A stretch of 64,000 nt of DNA, taken from Chlorops oryzae. Taxonomy: Eukaryota > Arthropoda > Insecta > Diptera > Chloropidae. The stretch is from contig CM035808.1 of the NCBI GenBank assembly GCA_020466095.1, forward strand, positions 5,474,822 to 5,538,821. Reading direction: 5' to 3'. The notes beneath the pieces were generated by a model, which was not told the DNA's origin, ran no database searches, and saw only the letters and a list, made by a program, of their open reading frames with translations. Made by a program: the position numbers and the translations under genes. Below are positions 22,753 through 34,355 of the stretch, piece by piece; within the stretch, counting starts at the first letter, position 1, and the number at the start of each line of letters is the position of its first letter.

Positions 22753-24035
22753 TTAGGTGTAGTAAAAAGAAATTTTTATTTTTGCATTAAATTGAGGGCT
22801 TTATTTAAGATAGTTAGAATGACCCGATTTAGGTCAAATATGCGCCGTTTTGTTCGATAACTTGTTGCCATTTTAAAGGTAATTTCATTATGCCTCTCTC
22901 ATAGAAGCCCTCGTTCCTATTAGCAAAAAATTGAGACAGTCGAATTTCAGAAGCCTCTCTTGAAGCGAATGTTTCACCAGCAAAATTGTTCGCCATGGAC
23001 AGGAACAGATGGTAATCACTTGGTGCCAGGTCCGGACTATAAGGTGGATGCAGAAGAACCTCCCAACCAAACTCCCGGAGCTTCTGGCGAGTCACTATCG
23101 ATGTGTGTGGCCTGGCGTTGTCCTGATGGAACACAATTCCTCTCCTATTGGCCAAAGCTGGCCGCTTATGGGCGATTGCTTCCTTCAGACGGTCCAATTG
23201 TTGACAGTAGAGTTCCGAGTTAAGAGTTTTGCCGTATGGGAGCAGCTCATAGTAGATAATTCCCTGCCAATCCCACCAAACACACAGCAAAACCTTCCTG
23301 GCCGTCAATCCTGGCTTGGCCATCGTTTCCGCCGGTTCACCGTGTTTCGACCACGACCGTTTTCGCTTGACGTTGTCGTTAGTGACCCACTTTTCATCAC
23401 CAGTCACCAACCGCTTCAGAAATGGGTCGATTTTGTTGCGGTTCAGCAGCGATTCGCAGATGGAAATTCGGTCTATGAGGTTTTTTTGCGTTAACTCGTG
23501 TGGCACCCATACATCGACCTTCTTTGTGCATCCAGCCTTATTCAAATGGTTCCAAACGGTTTTTTGTGCAATCTTTAGCTCTTTTGCAATCGAAACAGTG
23601 CTAACATGACGGTCGGACTCGATAATTTCCATGATTTTATCGACATTTTCGACAATTGGCCTTCCAGTGCGTGGTGCATCCTTGACATCGAAGTTACCGG
23701 AACGGAATCGACGTAACCAAAATTACGCATGATTGGCTGTTACAGTATCAGGTCCATAAACGCTATTCACGTTTTCAGCCGCCTGGCTTGCGTTTTCTCC
23801 CTTATCGAAGAAAAACTGTAAAATGTAGCGAATTTTCTCTTTGCTGATGTCCATCTTTGACAAGCTCTCAAACAAAACTGAATCAATCAATCAAAAAAGT
23901 GTTGAAAAAGCTTTTTTAGTAGGAACTGTCATCTTTCTAATGCCCCCTAGCGGAACACGATCGGACTTATACAACGCGAGATGCAGATAAATAACGCCAT
24001 CTATTGGAAAAATAATTTCTTTTTACTACACCTAA
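22753..24035 (-). mobile_element. Mariner transposon, full length (1283 bp)
   Basis: Inverted termini: TTAGGTGTAGTAAAAAGAAA at 22753 and its reverse complement ending 24035, with a TA on each outer side (22751-22752, 24036-24037). The length is normal for mariner. It encodes a DD34D transposase on the minus strand with a single internal nonsense codon. Both ends are intact, so it could still be mobilised in trans. Confidence 0.95.
22829..23854 (-). pseudogene. Mariner transposase, one nonsense codon
   Basis: 342 codons from ATG at 23854 (MDISKEKIRYILQFFF) to the final stop at 22829, close to the usual 345 residues. Catalytic acidic residues are present: D153 in VTGDEKW, D245 in FHQDNARPH and D280 in APSDYHLF, 34 residues apart as in mariner. 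WVPHEL (about 116-121) and HPPYSPDLAP motifs are intact; the N-terminal 110 residues match the helix-turn-helix region, ending GRP just before the linker. The only lesion is TAA at codon 44 (23725-23723) between NHA and FWLRRF, most simply a C-to-T change from CAA. No frameshift, so inactivation is recent. An internal ATG-led 267-residue frame from 23632 lacks the DNA-binding part. Subfamily not settled. Confidence 0.95.
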
Positions 24036-25219
24036 TATACAAGAAAATTGTGTTTTTTTCTAAAAAATCAGGGTAAATTTTTTATATAAAAATCTGTAAA
24101 AAATAGAAATCGAAGTGGCAAACCCATTTTCAAATTTTTTACGTATAGTTAAGTATTTCTTCTAAAAAATAAGCCCTGTTTGGCTAAAATCGGTAGAAAA
24201 TTTACGGAATTATGATTTTTTTGCCAAAAAACTAAAAAATCTATATTTCACAATTTTTGCTTTGTTCACAAAACTTGTCCATATGAGCCGAAATTATTTT
24301 ATTATTATTATTATAATAATATTGACAAAAAAAAAAAAAAAAAATAGATGAATTAACATTCCTGCATACACATGAGCTCGATGTGAAAATTTGATATGCT
24401 GCTAAATTTCATTGAAACATCCGAGTTGATTTTGTCAATTTGAGTAAAAACAAACAAAACATATATCCTTATTCTTGTACTTTTCATTTCGAAGATATTT
24501 CCAACTGTTATTAAAAACATTCAATTTTGTCTTTGTGTTTAAATAAATGAAAATTTCAATGAAAGCACAGGTACAAAAATTTATTCTACCCCTTATGTTG
24601 TTTTATTTTATTTCTACAAAGGAGAGGTAAAGAATTTTTTTTTTCAATTTTTGCTACAGAAATTCTGCTTGAGGTCAAAGAAATGAATAAAGTTTTGCTT
24701 TTCTTCGTAGTAAATAATCATTTAGGGAACTTCACAGACGAGAGAGCGAGAGAAGGAGCATTGAAAGGACTCTTCACAGCTTATTTCATCTGCAAGTAGC
24801 AAAACAAAAAACATACTCATTTCTTTTTCATCCGAAAAACTTTTTCAATTCTCATCGTATTTGTATATACCCTGCAGTGAATTCAACTGCTCTCAAATTA
24901 CTCCCCGACTAGTTACAAAAATACCAGAGATACTCCCTTGTAATTTGCCAACAAATGCCATAAACTGTCTTCTTTAACGTTGCGTTGTCTTTGAAAAATA
25001 ATCATTTCCACAATTAACTAATCACGATTAGACATCCTGTGGTCAATTAGAGGTCAATTGTCCCCATTGGTCAAATTTTTCGACTACTCTTCTTCTATAC
25101 CAATTGTTGTTACTCAAGGTCCATTCAATTCTCATACATAAAATACTGTACAAAAATTTTGACTAGTCACATCTCGCGTAACCTCAGAGTCCTACTTTTT
25201 GGTAAATTTATCGCTTCAT
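24036..25219. other. Non-coding stretch
   Basis: AT-rich, with an ATT/ATA microsatellite near 24295-24345. No gene or mobile element recognised. Confidence 0.4.
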
Positions 25220-25231
25220 TACTGTAGGGTA

Positions 25232-25476
25232 GTGGCTCTGGGATAGCGTAGGGGATGCGTGCTATGCTCTTGATCCCAGGGTCCGAGGTTCGATTCCCGG
25301 CACAGGTGAAACGGAGTGTAATGTTCCAAGCCTAGCACTGGTTTTTCAAAAATCGCATGTTAGGGGCACACTACATAAAAAGACATACACTCACACAAAC
25401 ACAAGAAAACCTCCGTGGTATCACAATGGGCCGATTAACGGACTAAGTGGGAGCCACTTCAACCAACCTACCTACC
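25232..25476 (+). mobile_element. tRNA-derived SINE, family S2, with exact 12-bp target duplication
   Basis: Head GTGGCTCTGGGATAGCGTAG with B box GAGGTTCGATTCC (about 25288-25300), a body with CCAAGCCTAGCACTG, and tail GGTATCACAATGGGCCGATT, GGACTAAGTGGGAGCCAC, ending in repeated CCTA. It is flanked by TACTGTAGGGTA at 25220-25231 and 25477-25488, a perfect 12-bp duplication typical of LINE-driven insertion. Confidence 0.9.
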
Positions 25477-25496
25477 TACTGTAGGGTACGTACATA

Positions 25497-25860
25497 CCCA
25501 GCAGTTATTTAATAAGTGCATTACCAAAGTATTGCATTTTTTCATCGATGAAATATGAATGCAAAGTAAATTGAACAAATTTGCATGGAGAGGTAATCGA
25601 AAAGGTAATGTGTTGCCTGATATTTTCACTCCCAAAGCAAAGCGTTACATACTTCTATAGCATTACTTGAGAATGCAAATGGTAATGCATTACAAAATCA
25701 AGTATTTTCGATTACTTTTCGTACAACTGGTAATGCAAATAGGTATGCATTACATTCGCTAGGACATCGCCGTGTTAAAAATAATCGATTCTGTAATGCA
25801 TAAACAGTACGCCTTTTGAATTACTTTTTGCATTACCATCGGTTACAAATAACTGCTGGG
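25497..25860. mobile_element. MITE with CCCAGCAGTTA termini, copy 2
   Basis: Same element as 18876-19228, 364 bp, CCCAGCAGTTATT to AATAACTGCTGGG, TA on both sides. It lies 8 bp from the SINE target duplication. Confidence 0.88.
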
Positions 25861-26659
25861 TACATACATATATGGAAATAAAATATCTGTAGGTATTCAT
25901 ATAAGCTTCATAACTCAACATAGTGATATTTTTAATGTGCCTTAAGACAATTTTTTTTCCTTTTAATGATGTCATAGCTTTCAAGGAATTTTTAAAAATT
26001 ATTAAAAAAAAAGTTACATGAAAACTCATAACTATCGCAGCCGACAAGACGAGGTTTTTTGTTATACTTTATCCGTAGAATAAATTATTTCAGCATGCTT
26101 AACTTAAATACTTCCGGTTCCTAACATGACAAAACAAGCTTGAAAGAGATTTTCTATGAAATAAAACATACTACACACTATGAATAAAACATTTTAAGAG
26201 GGCAATGTGTCCTTTAGGCTAGCTTAAGGAACCATTAAGCTCTTAGAAGAGGATTTTGAAAATCCTTGAAGTGATGTTGTTCACAGTACACAGAGTTTTC
26301 TCTTGTCCGAAAAGTGAAAGAAATTTCTTCAGACGAATTAGAAGAACTATTCCCAATAGGACAATAGAATAAATAATGTGGCCAATTACCTTCCTTCAAG
26401 TTTGGCTTATAATTGCCTTACTGTCATCAATGCAATTTTTCGAAGGTTAACGACCTCCGATGCCCTGAGACTCAACCACGTTTACAAACATTTAGTTAAC
26501 TTGAGTCGCTTATGAATTTAAATTTTATAATTAGTTTTCAACACATTTCAATGAAACTGGAACAAATTTCCATAGAGCTATGTGCTAAGAGTGATTGTTT
26601 CAGTGATGATTTGCAGCCATAAACTTGAATCAACGAAATTAAGTCTGAATATTTATGAA
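25861..26659. other. Non-coding stretch
   Basis: No gene or repeat recognised. Confidence 0.4.
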
Positions 26660-26785
26660 ATGCTTAAGGGGCTACCGTTCCGGTTAAAGTTTATCGTCAC
26701 GATATCCTCTCAAACTGTCATCATTTTCCTACAAATTGTTTTTACTTTTCGAAACGAAAACTTTAATCAGAACATTCGCAAACGG
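26660..26785 (+). mobile_element. MITE-like repeat (related to 41806-41952)
   Basis: TGTTCCGGTTAAAG-like left part (ACCGTTCCGGTTAAAGTTTA), central ACGATATCCTCTCAAA, and right end AACATTCGCAAACGGGCCTT match the better-preserved copy at 41806-41952. Confidence 0.6.
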
Positions 26786-27370
26786 GCCTTAACATTTGAG
26801 TAAGAGTTTAAATGAAGTTCAAAAAGATGTTTTTTTAAATTGAATTTTAATATATCAATTCAATCGAATCTTTCAAAAATAATTACTTTAATGTTTTTAA
26901 CCTTTAACTATGGACATTCCATTTCTGTTACAATAGTTTCGACGTGCAGCCTCACAGACCGCTACACAGAGCCAAAACTGCCTAATAGATTCAAGAAGAT
27001 TTTCTCTATGAAACGTTTTAAGGCTAAGGGGTACCCCAGCAGAAAGAAGAAAAGATTTTTCTAAAGAGATTCCTTATTATTTTAATGTGGTAAATCTTTT
27101 TAATTTTATCAAGAAGGGAAACACATGAACTCAAGAAGAAAACTAGTTATTCACAATTTTTGCACTCAATTTCCGTTATTTTTTGGCACCAAAAAAACAA
27201 TCCATAGAGAAACACTTCTTGATTCCATTAGGTTTTATACTGAATTGTATTAAAAATGGATTTCTTATTGATTTCATTGGGCTATCTTCTTGATTTTTTC
27301 AAAAAGGTATTCTTATTGATTTCATTAGGTTCCTGTAAGATTATGGGTAAACAATCTTCTTAATTTATTT

Positions 27371-27462
27371 AATAAGGAAAACCTTTTTGAAAAAATCAAT
27401 AAGAATTCATAATAAAAGCAACAAGTTTTCTTCTTGACTTATTCAAAAAGGTTTTCCTTATT
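27371..27462. repeat. Perfect 21-bp foldback with 50-bp loop
   Basis: AATAAGGAAAACCTTTTTGA(A) at 27371-27391 is the exact reverse complement of 27442-27462. The surroundings (27110-27560) contain further TTCTTATTGATTTCATT repeats, so it is probably part of a degenerate foldback element. Confidence 0.75.
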
Positions 27463-27562
27463 ACAATAATGAGACTTTCTTCTTGAAAAAAAAAAAAAAA
27501 AACCATAGAGATATCTTATTAATTTAGTTCTATTTTATTAGGTATTTATTATGTACTGTTTT

Positions 27563-28376
27563 CTCTGTGTATCTTTTTGAGCCGGCATATGCGTGGGATA
27601 CGCGGTAAGGCATGGGCATGAGAATCACAAACTGCACGCGGCCTCTCCATAGGATGGTAGAAAGGTTATGGATGTATGAAAGGTTAACATTGATTGCGAT
27701 GGGGAAATAAATTGGGTTTATTAATTCTTATCAGCCCGATTCTAAATATTTCTGGGAACTTTTCCTTTCGGATGTGAATGAAAAATTCTCCTATTCTAGA
27801 CACACTGAAAAGTGAGTCCAAGGGAAGTAAGAATTTTGAACATCTTAAAGCAAATGTAACCACATTCTCTCTTTTATTGACGCCTAGAAAAACTATTTTT
27901 TCCTATGTAAGTGGAAAAATGTTTAGGGATAAAATTGCCAGAAAGTATTCATTAAGAAGGGCGTTGTATATGTAAGTGCTTAAGATCGAAGGTCTTTTCC
28001 TTAGGTTAGCCCTAAGAATAATGTGCTGACAATTTGCGCGAAGATGTATGAAAAATTTCATTAGCTTTATTGAGCACTTCGCTTACTTTTACCTTTCTTA
28101 TGAAAATTACACTGTGCTCGAAATTGGTACTTTTTTTTTACCGACAACATGGAGACAAATCTTGTAAACATAATTGGGGGGCGCTGAATTCAGTCCCATC
28201 AACCGTTTTTCTAGATTGGCTCTAGTTTTTGAGATATCGCGGTTTCAAAATTATTAAAAAAATTGAAGCATACTTTTAGGGGAAGTGAAACTGTTGACAT
28301 TAGATTTTTTTTAAATATATTTTTTAAATTTAAAGACACAGTTCTCAAAAAGAGCTTTAAGATCTGTGATGTTATT
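27563..28376. other. Non-coding stretch
   Basis: No gene recognised; frames are short and domain-free. Confidence 0.4.
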
Positions 28377-28694
28377 TAACAAGACGGCATAATGGGAAAG
28401 CACAAGGCTAGGAATCGAGAGCACTGAAGTTCAACCCCAAAAAAATTGAAGCGGAAAAAAATTTTGTTTTTATATTTCGGATTTTTTTTTTGAGTTGTTT
28501 CGATGGCAATTTTATAGATTGAACGCCTGCCCAAAGCTGAAAAGTAATTGGGGTGAAGTGGAGTTCATCCAGCAAACTGAGTCAAGAAAAATTCGGAAAT
28601 ATAAAAAAATAAAATCCGCTTTAATTTTTTTGGGGTTTGAACTTCAGAGCTCTCGATTCCTAGCCTTGTGCTTTCCCACTATGCCGTCTTGTTA
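28377..28694. mobile_element. Two SINE-like copies in inverted, facing arrangement (long hairpin)
   Basis: Left arm 28377-28495 and right arm 28575-28694 are reverse complements over about 118 bp with few mismatches. Each outer end carries a tRNA-like head: AACAAGACGGCATAATGGGA (A-box-like) then GAAGTTCAACCCC (B-box-like). The arms converge on a loop of about 80 bp. RNA across it would fold into a long hairpin. Confidence 0.8.
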
Positions 28695-29678
28695 TATATA
28701 AAAAAAGGTGTCCCAAAATCTAAATTAATTGTTGGGGAAAATAAAATGTTTTAAGTAAAGACAAAATTATGCTTGCATACTTTTGGGATTAACCTTTAAA
28801 CGCGAAAATCTCCGTTAACTGAGCCAATCCCAATAAATCAATATCACTATTGTATTCAGCACATTTTACTTAGTATTTCTAGATATGAACGCGGTCTGTC
28901 GGTTTTTTGAACTAGCACAGTGTTATTAATTAGTAAATTTCTCATTTCCTTGTAATTCCTCGGGGGATTAAACCAATAAAACCAGCGCTCACGTATGCTC
29001 CTGTCAGTCATGGCAATAAAACCTTGCCAACTCAGTTACTATGGAAAACATATGAAATAACTTAACTTAACATATCACAATCAAAAATCATTTGAAAAAA
29101 AAAAAAAAATAAATAAATAAACATATATTATATATTATTAAAGTATATAATTTTATGTTATGTTATGTCATGTCACCACTAAGTTCTGAGCTCTCATCAA
29201 AATCACTTAAACCAACAAAAAGTTCGAAAGAAAAACAAGAAGTAACTTGTCAAGGCTGCTGCCAAGCAGATTGATGGCAGCAAGATGATTCACATTAATC
29301 GATAGCTCAGCATTGGGTTCGGCTCATACCAAAGAATGGTTTTGAGTTTTAACCCATTAAGGCCAGCTGTGCCTAAACAAGTAAACACATAATTGTTCAA
29401 AATAAAATATTCTTTAATTGAGAAACTTGCCGAAACTTACTCCATTTACTTATGGGAAATTCCACGAGAAACGGTCCCACCGGTGACACCCGTGACAGTC
29501 ATTACGAGCAAAAAGTGCGTAATTACAGTGCCTAACTATTTTTTGAAGGCTTTCAAAAACTTAATTTTTTTCAAATCCCATCCTTTCTCTTCATTCAAAT
29601 GAGCTAAAACCTAAAAAATAAGTGTCACAGGTGGGACAGTGTTCATGGAATTGCCCTTATACGTTCTTTAACAATTTA
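28695..29678. other. Non-coding stretch
   Basis: Contains an A-rich patch at 29095-29125. No gene recognised. Confidence 0.4.
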
Positions 29679-29955
29679 GGGCCCGTTCTCAGATATACAG
29701 TAAATATTTGCACATAACAGGGATGTTTGTAAGTACTCTGCAACCATGTGATGTGTGAAAGAGACAACTACTTTAAGTCCTCTTTTATTCTTCAAAATAT
29801 GCCAATTTCGAAGTCATTGTCTGTATTTACTCTGAATAATGACCTGCAATCAACTGTTCCCGCATTTACTTAGTATAAAAAATTGACTAGTTAATTTCTC
29901 TAGCGAAAAAACGTTGGAAAGTCGAATGCAACCCTGTGCACTCAATACTTCTTAG
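29679..29955 (+). repeat. Local duplication, copy A
   Basis: Shares long stretches with 30211-30475, including TCAGATATACAGTAA, CTGTATTTACTCTGAATAAT and CGAATGCAACCCTGTGCACT in the same order. Copies differ by several indels. Confidence 0.85.
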
Positions 29956-30210
29956 TCGGCTTCTACATTGAACGATTATCGACGCGATTTTCACAACGAT
30001 TTTTTCAAATTCCCTTTTGAAATTGTCTCTGTCGGTGTTCCTACACTCTACGAAATTTGAGTAACATTAATTGTTGCTACATTTTTGGGTTTCATACAAT
30101 TGTTTATTGGATATTTCTAATTAAGTAAGCTAAACGTAAAAAATAATGTTCAAGTGAGCATTTTAAAATGAAAAATTCCCAAATTAGAATGATTCGCATT
30201 TTAAAAAATT

Positions 30211-30475
30211 TAGGCCCGTCTCAGATATACAGTAATTACTTTGAAATGTTAAGATGTCGTAAGTACTACGCAACCAGTGAGGTGAAAGAGACAACTACTT
30301 CTTTAATCTTCAGAAATCCAATTTCGAAGTCGGTGTCTGTATTTACTCTGAATAATGACCTGCAATCAACTGTTCCCGCATTTACTTAGTATAAAAAAAT
30401 TACAAGTTCATTTCTCTAGCGAAAAAAACATCGAAAGTCGAATGCAACCCTGTGCACTCAATACTTCTTAATTAC
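30211..30475 (+). repeat. Local duplication, copy B
   Basis: Second copy of 29679-29955, about 530 bp downstream and in the same orientation. Non-coding; origin unknown. Confidence 0.85.
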
Positions 30476-31495
30476 CGGACGGCTCACAATAATTCCCAAT
30501 TTCTACACTCAAAATTTTCTTTACAAATAATCGCCTAAGTAGGCAAAAAGGGGCAAGGGGAAGAATGCGAAGGAAGTAAAGAGTTCATTATTTTGAAAAA
30601 AAATAACCAGGGGTGAGTTAACGATGACAGGCCGACTTAAAATTAATAAAAGATATGACATTTTCATCGTGAAAAGTGCGATTTTCACTCCATCGCGCAT
30701 ATCCGTTTACGATTTCCATCGGTCAAAGAATGGAATGAATTCGTGCTACCGTTTCAAATGCAACCCTGTGAGTCCGATTACTTGTAATTAGCGAATACCT
30801 TGAAGTAGCGAAAGTAAGTAGGAAATGTACTTGCTTCTTTAAAGCGTACAGCTCTTTACACATTGAAAAAAGAAAGGTGCAAAGGTTAACATTGGGTTAC
30901 CCTATTTTCTAAATTGGGCATACATATGTATGTTATCGGCATTATTGCGTAAATGCTCTAAATTTGAGCAAATAAAATGGAAAAAAAGTGTAAAGGAATT
31001 CATGAATAAAATTTAAATTGTTAAAGTGCTAAATTCTTATGCATATGCAAATACTCGAGTGAAAAACTGCCGCAAGGACACAAAATTTTTAAGGTTGTTA
31101 TGATAAAGGCGCACATTCACAAAAAGAGGAAAATGCAGAGCAAAGCAAATTTTTCAATGCCAACAATTTATCAATACAACATCGAATTGCAAAAAAAAAA
31201 ATTGGCCCTCTTTATCCTTTTTTTTTTTATGAAAATCCGCGTTGAAGCAAACGAAAGCGCGAAGCTTTTATGTAAACTTTGTTTTGAGAAAATACGTGTA
31301 GCTATAGGCAACCCATAAATAAGTCGTCCTTTCACAAAATGAAAGCCAAAGATTTTCATTCGAAAAGAAAACATGAAAAATTAACCAAGGATAACAGTGA
31401 AGACCCAATTTCGGTGAGATTTCTAAAATTTTATGATCCAAAAAAAAATCGAATATACACATTCCAGATATCACTCAAATCCGGAATTAGTCTTA
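30476..31495. other. Non-coding stretch
   Basis: No gene or repeat recognised. Confidence 0.4.
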
Positions 31496-31869
31496 TAGCA
31501 TGTCCTCACTATAGCCCAAATTAAGTAATTTCGGTGTTTTCGTAATTTCAACCTCAAACCGTCCACATAGTCGTAATTTCGGTAATCGTAATTTCATTTG
31601 CTTTCCGGTTACAAGATTTCAAATGAACGAAATTTCATTCAAAGTTCCAGGGATGCATTTACAGAGGATTCAAGCAAAATCTACTACAAAATCAGGGCTG
31701 CATGCGGTTTTATATTAATTTCGTGAATAATTTCGGTGAAATGACGACAGTAGAGTAATTTCATTGGACAGATTCCAGTATGGCGAAATGACGCAAATTC
31801 TGTGTAATTTCAAACGAAATTACGAAAACTCTGAAATTACTTAATTTGGACTATAGTGAGGACATGCTA
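31496..31869. mobile_element. PIF/Harbinger-like MITE (374 bp)
   Basis: Inverted termini of more than 40 bp: TAGCATGTCCTCACTATAG at the left and CTATAGTGAGGACATGCTA at the right, with TTA on both sides (31493-31495, 31870-31872). The interior is built from TAATTTCGGT-type repeats. Its outermost 8 bases equal those of the MITE at 22241-22444. Confidence 0.88.
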
Positions 31870-31920
31870 TTACCAATCAAAGAAAAAGTTTCTCTGTATT
31901 TTGAACACATTTTCAGTTCA

Positions 31921-32817
31921 GGCCCTGCAGTAATGAGCCGGTCAATTTCCTAAGAAGGAGTGGCCTTTGACTGGTCCAAATTCGACCAGTTATATTGTGG
32001 CAGTTCACTCCATCGAAATCGGCTAGCCGGCGGTCGGTAATAAACGGGCTGGCTTAAGGGTAGTCTGTAAATGATCATTTCATCAACTTGGAATATATAT
32101 ACAGGGTGTTCCGTTTAGATATTTAATTTTCTCATCTTATTTTCAAAAAATTTATTAGACATATGGGGTACCAAATTAAAGAAAATCGATTCAGAATTTT
32201 GAATAAAATAAAAAATGTGGGTGTTAATAGGACCTTTTTCATACTAAAATGGCTCTCAAAGTCAAAAAATGTTAAAAAAAATTTTAAAATTTTGACTTTG
32301 AAGGCTCAAATATCCTTGAAGCTGCAATAAAGTGTACGACTATTTTATACGCCTAGAAAGGTCTGACAATTCTCTGTGGAACTGCATTAAAATTTTTAAA
32401 ATCTTAGATACAAACGTTGAGGCGTGACAATTTTTTTTCTGAAACAACTGCAAATTTCTTTCTTTCCCTTATAACTCCTCAGGGGTGCATTTTGGACCCC
32501 CTCTGCCATAAGATTTTTTGTTAGTTCTGACCCCCTCTATCAGCTCCCGACCGGTTGACCATCACAAACGAACACCCTGTATATAAGAAATTAGTTTTTT
32601 GTTTTTCCTTATTTGACTATCCTAAAACCATACAAAATTACGACAATTGACCCCAAAAAAAAAACTGACGTGCGGACCGGCCCTTCTCCAATGACAGGCC
32701 TATGTTAAAGAGGTCAGTTGAATACATTAGAAGTGGAATTATGAGGCGACTAGTACTGGTAACATGAAGGACTAACCGAAGGCTAGTCATATTACTGCAA
32801 GGGGGCCATGATCGAAC
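31921..32817. mobile_element. Inverted-repeat element R4, interrupted by another element
   Basis: Left end GGCCCTGCAGTAATGAGCC, right end ATATTACTGCAAGGGGGCC, forming an inverted pair around GCAGTAAT. Inner parts match 54789-55196 closely (for example GGCTAGCCGGCGGTC, TCTCCAATGACAGGCCTATG), except for the insertion at 32102-32579. Non-coding; superfamily undetermined. Confidence 0.75.
32102..32579. mobile_element. MITE with CAGGGTGTTC termini, inserted in R4
   Basis: CAGGGTGTTCCGTTTAG at the left and AAACGAACACCCTG at the right, with TA flanks (32100-32101, 32580-32581). The sister R4 copy at 54789-55196 lacks it and reads straight through AGAATATATATAAGAAATT, a natural empty site. 478 bp, non-coding, Tc1/mariner-type by its TA target. 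Confidence 0.88.
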
Positions 32818-34355
32818 GTGTGTATGTGTGATAGAAATTTAATTTCTTGAAAGCCTCTGGGATTTTATTTACTGGTAATAAATAAAATAACAGCATGGCG
32901 AATTTTTGGCCTTATTTTTTTTTCTTTTTTCAAAATTAAATTTAAATAATTTGCCGAAAAATATAAATTTTCATTTGCCGCTCTTAAATTAGCATTTTGT
33001 GAAATTGCTCAATGTTTTATGAGCTCTTGTTGCCCGGTGTGCTTACACAGATTTTGTTTACCGCCACACAGACGGACACGCGGACAGACATATGCACGTA
33101 TATTCGCCTAAGTGTAAAAGCTTGCATTCGTTCCCAACAATGAGTATCGGAATGTGTGCAATTTTCAGATTAAGTGGAATCAAGCGTAGGTACAACTTGT
33201 GCATAAAGTATGAGCAAAAAGCGAGAAGCGACCTCGATTTCATGATTTCGTAGCATACTTTTGGGTTGAGTGGAATTCAGCAATAGTTGGTGCATCCAGT
33301 TCATATGTGTTGATTTCCGGTTCGTTATTTATTTCCTATTGGTTTTGTTTTGGTTTTTATTTTTGCGTAATTAGTGAGTGGCCAACGCATTTTGAAAGCT
33401 AATGGGCTCGAAATTTTTGGAATTCATTGCAGCGGATTTCAATGGACATTGCAGCGGATTTCAATGGACATTTCAGCGGATTTCAATGGAAATTCAACGT
33501 GAAATTAAAGCCAAATGAAATGGGGAGCAAGTCATGCATATATGAAAATGTTTGCGCATCTTTATGTAAATATTGCTTTAACAGCAAGATAAATAATTTA
33601 GAAGCTCATTGTCATTTTCTGTTTAACCTTGGCACGTTTTTGCGTTTAGGTGCTCTTTAGAGCCGGAAAGAGTTTCAAACGAACTTGGCTAAACGTTGTT
33701 GTTTCTATGAATGAGCTTCTTAAAAATAGCAGGATATTGCGTCTTCGTCTTCATGAGATTCCTGTAAAATGATGCTGACATCAACAAACATAACAACGAA
33801 GCACACGCAATGAATAGGCTGGCGTTTAACGCGAAATGAACTTCGCATCTACACAGAGAAAAAGAAAGCAACAGAATAGTCGAACACTTTGTAAGGAAAA
33901 AGAAAAAAGCAATTTTCTTCTGGCATTCAACGCAAAATTTTAAGTTTTTCTATAGCCCAAGAATGAGCTCAAAGGACGTATGAAAGCTGGAATGGAAGGG
34001 GCTCCAAACCTAATTACTTTTTTTTTTTTGGGAAGCTGTATACTTGCTTTCTAAGAATGAGTCTCATCTCCGATGGCTAGAGATTCTTAAATTCTGAAGA
34101 AAAAAAAATTAGTCTTTGTGAAAGAAGCCACACACTCTTGTGACTCTGACATCAAGCTGACGTCAGAACACGACTTCGATGCATGATAGTACATGATGGT
34201 TTTTTGACATCCGAATTCGGTGCGGGAGAAAGCCACAGTCAGCTCATGGTAACCGTTTTGAAGCATTCTACCATTGCGTGATATGTGAGTCACATAGATA
34301 TCGTGTAGTGCAATCCCAGCAGGAAAATACTCCATACTCACTTCTCTGTCATCTC
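32818..34355. other. Non-coding stretch with a small tandem repeat
   Basis: 33431-33490 has three copies of CAGCGGATTTCAATGGACAT-like sequence (period about 21-23 bp). Otherwise no gene or repeat recognised. Confidence 0.5.

Noticed and set aside
22960..23609. Plus-strand frames of 87-161 codons
   Set aside because: They lie antisense to the mariner transposase and are shadows.
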